A DNA stretch of 64,000 nucleotides from positions 31,395-95,394 of the IMG/VR virus record IMGVR_UViG_3300032323_000793. One strand, given 5' to 3'. Both the position numbers and the translations under genes were made by a program. Of this stretch, positions 14,106 to 21,969 are shown one piece after another. Below the pieces are notes generated by a model that did not search any database, was not told where the DNA came from, and saw only the letters and a list, made by a program, of their open reading frames with translations. The DNA comes from a virus. How positions within the stretch are numbered: the first letter of the stretch is position 1; each line of letters starts with the position of its first letter.

Positions 14106-14507
14106 ATGGATACTAAAGACCGATATACTGAAGTTTTTTTAAAAGCGGCCGGCTTACCCGTTGATGAGAAAAGTGTCAAAGACTGTCGATCCCGATGGTG
14201 GTTCAGTACAAGAGAAAAATCCAATGGTGGTCTCCGTGTTACCGATCAATGTCTAGAATTTTTAGAAACTGTTGCAGACATTAAAATTTATAAAATAGAT
14301 TTACCAAAAGACCTTACCATAGGTCCTCAAGTTCTAATTTGGTTAGATCAATTCTTAGAAACTCCCTGGCATTTAGAAAAAAGATATATCAAAGTTCTAT
14401 CTGAAAAATCTGCATTTGAATTATACTTATTTTCCGGCGATGTTAGAAAATTAGGATCAGCCAAAGCCATGGCCAAAAGATTAAGCCAAGAATCCCAACC
14501 TCAATAA
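14106..14507 (+). CDS. Phage protein of unknown function
   Basis: This 133-residue protein of unknown function begins three bases after the previous stop. It contains an SRWWFSTREKSNGGLRVTDQ segment split by a turn, a helix (CLEFLETVADIKIYKI) and a basic C-terminus (KAMAKRLSQESQPQ) like that of the previous gene (NLAKKLNKLF), so the two could be distant relatives. The ribosome site is weak (GAAGAA). No catalytic motif is visible. Confidence 0.58.
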   Translation: MDTKDRYTEVFLKAAGLPVDEKSVKDCRSRWWFSTREKSNGGLRVTDQCLEFLETVADIKIYKIDLPKDLTIGPQVLIWLDQFLETPWHLEKRYIKVLSEKSAFELYLFSGDVRKLGSAKAMAKRLSQESQPQ

Positions 14508-14531
14508 ACTTATCACGTAAATAAATTCGTT

Positions 14532-14807
14532 ATGTTAGATCTTAATGCTCTTGATATCTTAGACAGCAGAAAAACAAATACTGCTGTTCCGCACTTTTCA
14601 AAAGTAATGATCCAGGCTGTAGATTGGGACAATGACCAAACTATAGAAAATTGGATTACTGCTAATTTAAAAGGCAGATATTATATCATTTCTCAGCCGT
14701 ATGTAACCGAAGATGGAAAATTAAAAACAGCCAGATTTGCAGGGTTTGAAGATCAAAAAGAGATAACTTATTTTATACTAGCCTGTCCTCATTTAAGGAG
14801 AAATTAA
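14532..14807 (+). CDS. Small phage protein of unknown function
   Basis: This 91-residue protein is not recognised. It shows two possible beta-alpha units: VMIQAVDWDNDQTIENWI and YYIISQPYVTEDGKL. There is no Shine-Dalgarno before the ATG. An AATAAATT element lies about six bases upstream, at the position expected for a late promoter driving an RNA that begins at or near the start codon, but the match is imperfect. Confidence 0.52.
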   Translation: MLDLNALDILDSRKTNTAVPHFSKVMIQAVDWDNDQTIENWITANLKGRYYIISQPYVTEDGKLKTARFAGFEDQKEITYFILACPHLRRN

Positions 14808-15037
14808 TGACTGAAGAAGTAAACAATCAAGAAGCCGCAACAGCACCTGCCGAGGCCGCTGCTGCACCACAACCATCTGCACCAGATCTAAATATTACCG
14901 ATCTCGCTGCTGTGAGAAATATCATTGATATTGCATCTCAGCGCGGTGCATTTAAAGCCAACGAATTAGAAGTTGTTGGCAAGACTTATAACAAACTAAC
15001 TGCATTCTTAGATTCAGTAAACAAAAAGGAACAATAA
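14807..15037 (+). CDS. Small protein with Ala/Pro-rich N-terminus
   Basis: This 76-residue protein has a disordered, acidic, Ala/Pro-rich first half (EAATAPAEAAAAPQPS) and a helical C-terminal domain (LAAVRNIIDIASQRGAF, VVGKTYNKLTAFL). The style recalls small T4-like phage accessory proteins that dock to larger partners through the helical part. AAGGAG is a strong ribosome site and the ATG overlaps the upstream stop. The function is unknown. Confidence 0.62.
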   Translation: MTEEVNNQEAATAPAEAAAAPQPSAPDLNITDLAAVRNIIDIASQRGAFKANELEVVGKTYNKLTAFLDSVNKKEQ

Positions 15038-15038
15038 T

Positions 15039-15689
15039 ATGAGAGCACTAAAACACACTGGTAGAATGATCAAATCGGGAGCGAAAGTTTTGGTGGTATT
15101 CAGGACGCTCCCCGGAGAATCTAACTATTCTCTAGTTATTCCTGTGGCTCAATTATCTGATACATATCACGACTCTATCATGAAATTGGTAGAAAGTGAT
15201 CAGGCTCAAGAAGTTTTTGAGTTTGGTGAAATTCTTTTTATTAGAAGTTTCCCAGATGGTCGTCCAATGCTACAAGCACTAAGAGCAGACGGATTATTGG
15301 AAAGAGTAACTACAGATTCTGTTTTAATGACTCCTACACCCAATGATAATATTCCGTTGCATCAATTAAATTCGTTAATAGCAGAGCAAAAAAACTGTGC
15401 TGTTGACGATCTGTGTACATTTGTATCCGGTGCTCCAAAGCAGTCAGATGCTACTGTAGACAATGTTGCTGCGGTTAACGACTTAGGAAAAGATCTAGGA
15501 GAACCTAGCAAGCCTGCAAAAATTCAAGCACAGACAAATGAAATATTATCTGATAAAGATATTGCTAAAGGATTACGCAGTCAAGCAGATGCACTATACA
15601 AAGAAGCAGCACGTCTACGTAAAGAAGCAGAAGACCTAGACCCAACTGTAAAAAAATCTTCAAAGACTAAAGAAACAGCAGATGCCTAA
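15039..15689 (+). CDS. Conserved phage protein, beta domain plus helical tail
   Basis: This 216-residue protein of unknown function has an N-terminal ~110-residue globular domain (KVLVVFRTLPGE, YSLVIPVAQLSDTYHD, FEFGEILFIRSFPDGR) and a long charged C-terminal helix (LYKEAARLRKEAEDLD) ending in a Lys-rich tail. The tail looks like a coiled coil. It overlaps the next gene by eight bases and has AAAGGAAC before its ATG. A structural or assembly role is possible because it neighbours the late region. Confidence 0.62.
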   Translation: MRALKHTGRMIKSGAKVLVVFRTLPGESNYSLVIPVAQLSDTYHDSIMKLVESDQAQEVFEFGEILFIRSFPDGRPMLQALRADGLLERVTTDSVLMTPTPNDNIPLHQLNSLIAEQKNCAVDDLCTFVSGAPKQSDATVDNVAAVNDLGKDLGEPSKPAKIQAQTNEILSDKDIAKGLRSQADALYKEAARLRKEAEDLDPTVKKSSKTKETADA

Positions 15690-15987
15690 GCCGTTGTTTA
15701 GACCGCCAATGCATCTTGTAAAAGAGTGGCCAGAAGTATTTGAAGATATGTACATGAATACCATGCCTGTTGCATATCTTGAAATGGTACATTTGACATT
15801 TGAAGATGGCAGAATATGGCAGATTGATGTACGTGCTCAACTCCAAGGATCTGCTCCAGAATCTATCGCAGAAAAATTATTAGAGACTCTTCAAGAGTAC
15901 AAAGACGAAATAAAAAAGATAGATTTCAAAATAGATATAGAAAGATTGAAAAGAGATATTACCGATTCAACTAAGACTCTGTTTTAG
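15682..15987 (+). CDS. Conserved phage protein of unknown function
   Basis: This 101-residue protein begins PKPLFRPPMHLVKEWPEVFED, shown here in two parts by its Pro-rich start, followed by a two-strand unit (YLEMVHLTFEDGRIWQIDV) and a long charged C-terminal helix. It overlaps the previous gene by eight bases. Its last 17 bases also overlap, tail to tail, the end of the first minus-strand radical-SAM gene, so plus and minus transcription units collide with no space for a terminator. Confidence 0.6.
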   Translation: MPKPLFRPPMHLVKEWPEVFEDMYMNTMPVAYLEMVHLTFEDGRIWQIDVRAQLQGSAPESIAEKLLETLQEYKDEIKKIDFKIDIERLKRDITDSTKTLF

Positions 15988-17206
15988 TAGGAAAAGTAAT
16001 ATCTCTTACTTTTTCAAAAAAAGCAATTTTATCTACACCTTCTCGATATAGTTTTTCGTTTCTGCCAGACTTTATCATTTTTTCAATGTAACTTTTCAAC
16101 ATATCAATTCTTTCTCTGGTTCCGTTTCTTTCTAAGTACTCGAGATTATTTGATTCCCATTTAATATAATCCTCGTATATTTTAGTTTTAGTTTCTTGAG
16201 GAAGATGTGTTGGATCAAAATACTTAGGATTATATACATAATTGAACATGGGATGGGGTTCAATCGATGTTAATTGTGTAGATATTTCTTTGTGCCAATC
16301 TAAAAACTCTATAATTCTATCACAGTTTAATGAACTAAATGTTGCATGTATCTGTATGCTAATATTTCCTTGTTCTTTGGCCACAGTATTAATAGTTTCT
16401 AAATTATCTATTAACTTATTCCATTTCATTGGATATCTAATAAATTCATTTAATTTACCGTAAGCATCAACACTTACGCACAAATAAACACGTTTGAATT
16501 CTTTCCAACAGTCTAATATTTCTCTTGGTGTTTTGGTAAGATTAGAATTATAACTTAATACTATGTTCTTAGATATTCCAAGGTCAATAAATTTTTGTAA
16601 AAATGCTTGATGATCAATTATTAAAGGTTCGCCGCCAACAATATGTATTCTTTCAACTTTGCTAACAAAAGGATACAATTTTTCAAGACAACTTCCGTCA
16701 TGATACCAATCTAACTTCATCATCCTATCATAATGCTCTATAGGTATTTGTTTGGTATCTAATTGTTCTTTTAGAAATAAAGTACTGTTAAATCCATTAC
16801 ACATTACACATTTAAGATTGCATCTATTACCAAACGTGATATCTAGATAATAAAATTCTGCTTCTTTGATAGTGCCGTCTGCGTCACATTTTGAAATCCA
16901 ATAGTCTTCATCCATTGAAACTCCGAAACTTTCGTTGAACCATTGTCTCCAACTTATTTTTCCGTTACTTTCAATCTCCCAACATTTTTTACAAGTAGGA
17001 TGTTTTTTATCTTCTATAAAATATTTTCTTATTTCTTTGTGAAAATCATTATTAAAAGATTCTAAGACTTCAAATGTAGGATCGTTAAATTCTTTATTTT
17101 TTTCTAATCTATCATATCCTTGATTATTACAACATATTCGTTGTCTACCTGCATTATCGAGACTAAACGCAGCAAAAGGATATAGGCAAAAATTTTTTCT
17201 AGTCAT
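15971..17206 (-). CDS. Radical SAM protein with N-terminal SPASM/twitch-like cysteines
   Basis: This 411-residue protein has an N-terminal cysteine domain (C7, C25-C26, C72, C75 in the order FCLYPF, RICC, CKKCW) like the SPASM/twitch auxiliary-cluster module, followed by a radical-SAM core: GNRCNLKCVMC (C129, C133, C136) and HIVGGEPL. Radical SAM enzymes use a 4Fe-4S cluster to cut SAM and make radicals; SPASM/twitch members often modify peptides or carbohydrates. It is the last gene of a ten-gene minus-strand run and overlaps the gene before it by four bases. The order, auxiliary module first and core second, is shared by its neighbours at 18150 and 20596. Substrate unknown. Confidence 0.82.
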   Translation of the reverse strand: MTRKNFCLYPFAAFSLDNAGRQRICCNNQGYDRLEKNKEFNDPTFEVLESFNNDFHKEIRKYFIEDKKHPTCKKCWEIESNGKISWRQWFNESFGVSMDEDYWISKCDADGTIKEAEFYYLDITFGNRCNLKCVMCNGFNSTLFLKEQLDTKQIPIEHYDRMMKLDWYHDGSCLEKLYPFVSKVERIHIVGGEPLIIDHQAFLQKFIDLGISKNIVLSYNSNLTKTPREILDCWKEFKRVYLCVSVDAYGKLNEFIRYPMKWNKLIDNLETINTVAKEQGNISIQIHATFSSLNCDRIIEFLDWHKEISTQLTSIEPHPMFNYVYNPKYFDPTHLPQETKTKIYEDYIKWESNNLEYLERNGTRERIDMLKSYIEKMIKSGRNEKLYREGVDKIAFFEKVRDITFPTKTES

Positions 17207-18162
17207 TTTTCTTTAGTAATTAATATATCAGTTCCGCAATGACAATAGTCCTTTTGACAGGTAACATCGTTTAACGTTAATTTAAAAACATCAAATATGT
17301 TTCCCAACGACGGTCCTTGGCCGCAACTTGCTGCTCTCATTGTTCCGCTAGGTGAAATAAAAATAGATTCCTGAACTTTACATTTCCATCCTTGGAAAAA
17401 ATTCCTGTTTTCTGCTATAATTCTATTACTGTTCAAAGTTTTCGTAGTTCCATCATCGTATTTTTCTACAGAGGCAATTACTGTTTTTGGTTCAGGTTTA
17501 TATATAGTTATCTTAGATTCAAAATTATTTTTTGATATAAAATCTGATATTCTAGGATCTTTGTATTTCCACGGGCCTGCCACGACACTCATTTCATCTA
17601 ATAGCGGAACCCATTCAAGATTGTAGTTCTTTAATTTAGTTTTAATTTCATTTCCTACAACTAACATATCATCAAACTTTTCTTCTAATAGCATCATTCT
17701 CAAACAAAGATAATTTACTTTATTTTGTAAAAATTCTGCAATTTCTAAATAATTTGATTTATTTGCAAATTCAGGATGATAACTAGCAACTACATCATCA
17801 AACAATTGATAATGTTTTTCCCACCAAGAAATTTTTCTACTTAGGTTTGTGTTAATTCCCAAAGTTACATTATGACCCAATCGATCTTTAAGAAAATTAG
17901 ATACTGGTATTAAACCTTTCCACAGTGTAGGCTCGCCTCCACTATAATAAAACTTAAAATATACGTAACCATTATCTTGATAATATTTTATTATTTTTTC
18001 TAGATTCTCTATTAAAACATCAATTTTATCTTCATTGGTATAAGATCCACTCCAGTTTCCTTCGTTACAATAACTACATCTATAATTGCAAAAATTATTA
18101 ACTTGCCATGTTACAGCAAGATACGGATTGTCCTTAGGAGAAATGGCTATTAGATTCGGCAT
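17203..18162 (-). CDS. Radical SAM protein with C-terminal SPASM-like cysteines
   Basis: This 319-residue protein opens with the radical-SAM core: WQVNNFCNYRCSYC (C25, C29, C32), FYYSGGEPTLW and a run of beta-alpha units. The cysteine-rich segment is at the C-terminus (WKCKVQ, MRAASCGQ, CQKDYCHCG), the normal order for SPASM proteins and opposite to the other three in the operon. It lacks an N-terminal cysteine domain and looks compact. It overlaps the gene after it by four bases and the gene before it by 13. A role on peptide or sugar substrates is typical for the family, but none is shown here. Confidence 0.8.
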   Translation of the reverse strand: MPNLIAISPKDNPYLAVTWQVNNFCNYRCSYCNEGNWSGSYTNEDKIDVLIENLEKIIKYYQDNGYVYFKFYYSGGEPTLWKGLIPVSNFLKDRLGHNVTLGINTNLSRKISWWEKHYQLFDDVVASYHPEFANKSNYLEIAEFLQNKVNYLCLRMMLLEEKFDDMLVVGNEIKTKLKNYNLEWVPLLDEMSVVAGPWKYKDPRISDFISKNNFESKITIYKPEPKTVIASVEKYDDGTTKTLNSNRIIAENRNFFQGWKCKVQESIFISPSGTMRAASCGQGPSLGNIFDVFKLTLNDVTCQKDYCHCGTDILITKEK

Positions 18163-20603
18163 GATATCTCAAAAAATGTAGACTCGAAATTTGTGCCTCT
18201 ATGTTTGTCTAACAGTTTGTTAAACTCTAAAAATTCACCAATCTTGTCTTTTTGATATTCTTCACTGTAATAGTATTCGTAAATTTTTTGGAAAACTTCT
18301 TGTCCTACATATCTGTTTAGATATTTCAATTGTCTCTCTGCTTCTTGCATTTTAATTACAGCATCATTCCTCATTTCGCTACTCCATATTGTAGTGCGCA
18401 TAAAATTTGGATTGTCTAAGAAAATAGGGTACCAACCTACGGGTCGATATTCTGCTTTGTTATCAAGATAACGCCATATATCTGGTAAAGAAAATAAATT
18501 ATAAGCACTAATTACAGAATAAACTACAATCTTAATATTTGGCAGGGCTGCAATGGCAGTAAAATTATTATCAAATTCTTGCCAATTTAGAGGATGTCTA
18601 ACATAATTTCCTTCATCCCCAACTCCATCTATGCTAATCTGTATTTCATTATTAGGAAAATGAGACATCAAATCTAACAATTCGCCTTCTGCTGTTGTAC
18701 CGTTGGTAGTAAAACTTACAAAACAATCCGTATTGTTAGATTCTATGAGATTTTTTAGTAATGTTCTATTTTCTTTAATTAACGTAGGTTCGCCGCCTGT
18801 AAGATATATTCTTTTAAGATTGCCCGATACCTTTTGCATAGTATCTTTATATGTTTCATTTTTAAACCATTTATTAATATCAGCAGGAATATTTCGTTCA
18901 CTGGCCCACATTACTTGATATTTTTTATTTTCTGTCTCTTTGTCTAGAATACGTTGACGTTCTTCATTGACTTTGCTACTACTGCCGCCCCAACATGAAT
19001 TACAGGCTAAATTACAAGTATTACCTAATCTTAATTCTAAACTAGTTAATTTGTCTAAAGATACTTTTGAATTGTGTAAAAATTCATTCACCGACTGTAT
19101 AACATTAATATCAGATTGATATTTTTTATTAGATTCAGTTCTACTACTGCTACCAGATAATTTTTCGTGTCTATAACAGACTTGGCAGTCAGAGACTTCT
19201 TCACCCACTAACATTTTCCAACGAGCATTTTGCATATGTTCGTTATTCCAAATTTCTTCTATAGAATCTTGTCCTAAATTAAATTCGGTACTGTCAGACT
19301 TTTTAAGGTGAGAATTATCTCGTACAGTACAACACAGTTTTACACTACCGTCTGTATTGCTGTTTAAATTAAAGAAAGGAAATACGCAAAATGTTTTAGA
19401 TCTCATCGATGGAATTTTTAAATGATCTCTAAGTTCTGGAAAAGTTTCAAAAAGATCTTCATTTCGAATACTATCAACTGACTGATTAACGTATCCAAAT
19501 TTTTCTGTTAATTTAAATTTATTGTCTGGTTCAGTCATTAAAAAATTTATCACACTTTCAAACTGACTTATTACTGCCGTACTGGCTTCTGTATTTTTCA
19601 TTACAGCCTTGGTCCATGTAATTAGTTCGTTCCATTTATCGATAATGACGTGTTTATTTTCTAAAACATTGGCCTGTTGACGAGGAGGCTGAGTTAGTAT
19701 ATTCAATCTAATATTTTTAGGTTCTAATAATTCTTCTAGCACCCACTCTTTGTAAAAATCTGGAAAATGCCATACATTATAAAGACTTATAGTAGGAGTA
19801 ATATGAAATTTTACGCCGGGCAATAGTTTTAATTTTTTTCTGTTCTCGACTATATTTTTCCAGACGGTGCCTTTTCGTAAATATTCTCCTCGTTCCCACG
19901 ACGCATCTAAACTAGCATATACTTCAACCCTATAAAATTTACTCCATAAATCAAAAAGATCTATCTGCTTATATTTTAAAGTGCTAAGATTTGTAGTATA
20001 CATTAACTTAACATCAAAGCGTTTCATCTCGATTAATTTTGTTAAGGCAGCATAATGTTCTTCTTGCATCAATGCTTCGCCGCCTGCAAAAACTATTTCT
20101 TCAGCAGTTTCTAATGCCTGTTCGTAATAGTTCCAAAATTTTTCTCTTGGTATTTGAATGATTCCAGGATCTGGTTGATTTTTTAAAAGTGGAATTTCAG
20201 GTCCCCATTTGCTGCTTAATTCGGGGCCACATGTTCTACATTTAAAATTGCAGATGTTACTAAATCTAATATCAAGATATCTAACTTCACTCATTGTATC
20301 TTTTTTTGATTCAACAATAGGAATTAAATGTTTCTTGAATGTAGAACTAGTTGATTGCCTTAGTGTTTGAATTCCAGATTCTTCCAATTGGTAACAACGT
20401 TTGCAGCCCTCAGGACGTTCGTTGTTTAATAACTGACGTCTTAATTGTTTGTAAGAATCATTATTAACTAAGTCTTCAATATGTTCTTGATTAATGTTTC
20501 CAAGAGGTTTACTTGAATCGTACATACAGCAGGGGAAAACTGACCCATCGGGCCATGCATGAATTCCTACCCAAGGCTGTAAACAAAAATTGTCTTTATC
20601 CAT
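18150..20603 (-). CDS. Double radical SAM protein (tandem SPASM-like + radical SAM modules)
   Basis: This 817-residue protein is two copies of the same architecture fused. Module 1: auxiliary cysteines C7, C25-C26, C67, C70 then FSNICNFKCRTC (C118, C122, C125) and EIVFAGGEAL. Module 2, from about residue 400: FCVFPFF, KLCCTV, CQVCYRHEK, then LGNTCNLACNSC (C530, C534, C537) and IYLTGGEPTL. The first module has GGEA where the second has the normal GGEP. Both halves keep all three cluster cysteines, so both could be active. Such a fused pair might do two successive steps or form a built-in dimer. It overlaps neighbours by 13 and 8 bases. Confidence 0.82.
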   Translation of the reverse strand: MDKDNFCLQPWVGIHAWPDGSVFPCCMYDSSKPLGNINQEHIEDLVNNDSYKQLRRQLLNNERPEGCKRCYQLEESGIQTLRQSTSSTFKKHLIPIVESKKDTMSEVRYLDIRFSNICNFKCRTCGPELSSKWGPEIPLLKNQPDPGIIQIPREKFWNYYEQALETAEEIVFAGGEALMQEEHYAALTKLIEMKRFDVKLMYTTNLSTLKYKQIDLFDLWSKFYRVEVYASLDASWERGEYLRKGTVWKNIVENRKKLKLLPGVKFHITPTISLYNVWHFPDFYKEWVLEELLEPKNIRLNILTQPPRQQANVLENKHVIIDKWNELITWTKAVMKNTEASTAVISQFESVINFLMTEPDNKFKLTEKFGYVNQSVDSIRNEDLFETFPELRDHLKIPSMRSKTFCVFPFFNLNSNTDGSVKLCCTVRDNSHLKKSDSTEFNLGQDSIEEIWNNEHMQNARWKMLVGEEVSDCQVCYRHEKLSGSSSRTESNKKYQSDINVIQSVNEFLHNSKVSLDKLTSLELRLGNTCNLACNSCWGGSSSKVNEERQRILDKETENKKYQVMWASERNIPADINKWFKNETYKDTMQKVSGNLKRIYLTGGEPTLIKENRTLLKNLIESNNTDCFVSFTTNGTTAEGELLDLMSHFPNNEIQISIDGVGDEGNYVRHPLNWQEFDNNFTAIAALPNIKIVVYSVISAYNLFSLPDIWRYLDNKAEYRPVGWYPIFLDNPNFMRTTIWSSEMRNDAVIKMQEAERQLKYLNRYVGQEVFQKIYEYYYSEEYQKDKIGEFLEFNKLLDKHRGTNFESTFFEISCRI

Positions 20604-21969
20604 AATTTTTACACATCTCTAAAAAGTTTCTTAGTTGAGGGAAAGTTTCTTCAAAATTGGTTCCTCGTCTTCGATCATACTCGTTAAACCAATTATAAAA
20701 ATCTTTTCTTCCTTCAGTTAATTTATCATTGCTATAGTTGGTAGTTTCCATGTACTTTACTACCCTTAAAAATTTTTCATATTCTAATTCACTAAATTTA
20801 AACCTGTTATTATCATCTAAATTATCTTTGATAAAATTTAAATGATTGTACATATAGGTCATAAATTCTTCTTTAGGCAATATATTCATATCATACTGCA
20901 ACGGTTCTTTTAAAAACGGAGTATCAAATCTTACACGTTGCCATTTGTTTTGATTATTGCCATTATACTTTGTTCTCCACTCTAAAATTTTAGTTAGTAA
21001 AGTTGAAAAATTTGGAACCGTTAATATATTAAAGGTAATCATGAATGTTATAGGCAGATTTGTTTTAGTTAAGTAGGTATTGAGATTTCTTTCCCATAGT
21101 TCAATGTCTAATCCTGTTCGAATATACTCTGCTTGAGGACCCCAAGTATCCATACTAGTGAAAATTTTAAAATCTTTAATTTTTTTATTTTCTATTAAAT
21201 TATTAACCTTTTCAGTGAGTCTATCTAAAAGTATAGGCTTTACACCAAAATTACTGTTAATGTTAAGTTCGAGATCAGGCAACGGATTATTTTCTAAATC
21301 TTCTAACAGACGCCAAGTGCTTTGTTGCAATAGAGGCTCGCCTCCTGTAATGCGCAGGATTGTTAATGTCTTGCGAACTTCAGGCCACCAACGCCACCAT
21401 GCTTCAACATAGGGATTTTCTTCTTCTTCGTAAATTTTAAACCAGTCAATGTCATTACGATGATTTTTGACCATATCATACGGTCCATGATCTTTTATTT
21501 CTTTGTAATAACTGCTCGAATGTTTAGGATGACAATAGCCGCATTTAAAATTACACTCGTTACCAAATGAAATTTCTATATACTGTGGACTAATATTTTG
21601 ATCCCAGTCGCCATTTTTAATTTGATCGAATCGTTCAACATTATAAATGCTGGCATTTCTTTCTTTGCGATCACTGATATAATCTTCACCTAGTGCTTCT
21701 ATATTCCAACAGTAATTACAGCCACTAGGTTTTCCTCCATTAAGCATTTCTAGTCTTTCCATTTTCTTTTGACTAGTATTATGCAAAGCACTAGCATCTA
21801 TGGCAATTTCTTCCAAAGGAATTTTATGAGGAGGCGGGTGATAGCAACTATGCGTTTCACCGGTCTGTAAGTAGATAGTGGTGTGATGCCATTTAGCCAA
21901 ACAGAACGTAGGACTAACTTCATTCATTATGGGGATGAATTTTTGAATCCTAGTCTTGTCTTGCATCAA
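20596..21969 (-). CDS. Radical SAM protein with N-terminal cysteine module
   Basis: This 457-residue protein has an N-terminal auxiliary module with fewer cysteines than its relatives (TFCLAKW, HSCYHPPPH, GCNYCWN; a single Cys where the others have CC), then GNECNFKCGYCHPKHSS as the radical-SAM cluster loop and LRITGGEPLL for SAM binding. A conserved RxGTNFEETFPQLR-like end near residues 438-450 is also found at the end of the double protein (RGTNFESTFFE) and in its linker (FPELRDHL), linking the three as one family. It overlaps the glycosyltransferase gene upstream by 20 bases. Substrate unknown. Confidence 0.8.
   Translation of the reverse strand: MMQDKTRIQKFIPIMNEVSPTFCLAKWHHTTIYLQTGETHSCYHPPPHKIPLEEIAIDASALHNTSQKKMERLEMLNGGKPSGCNYCWNIEALGEDYISDRKERNASIYNVERFDQIKNGDWDQNISPQYIEISFGNECNFKCGYCHPKHSSSYYKEIKDHGPYDMVKNHRNDIDWFKIYEEEENPYVEAWWRWWPEVRKTLTILRITGGEPLLQQSTWRLLEDLENNPLPDLELNINSNFGVKPILLDRLTEKVNNLIENKKIKDFKIFTSMDTWGPQAEYIRTGLDIELWERNLNTYLTKTNLPITFMITFNILTVPNFSTLLTKILEWRTKYNGNNQNKWQRVRFDTPFLKEPLQYDMNILPKEEFMTYMYNHLNFIKDNLDDNNRFKFSELEYEKFLRVVKYMETTNYSNDKLTEGRKDFYNWFNEYDRRRGTNFEETFPQLRNFLEMCKNYG

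Noticed and set aside
1-15987. A QueC (preQ0 synthase) gene
   Set aside because: I looked for an SGGxDS ATP loop and the zinc Cys cluster in plus-strand genes and did not find them.
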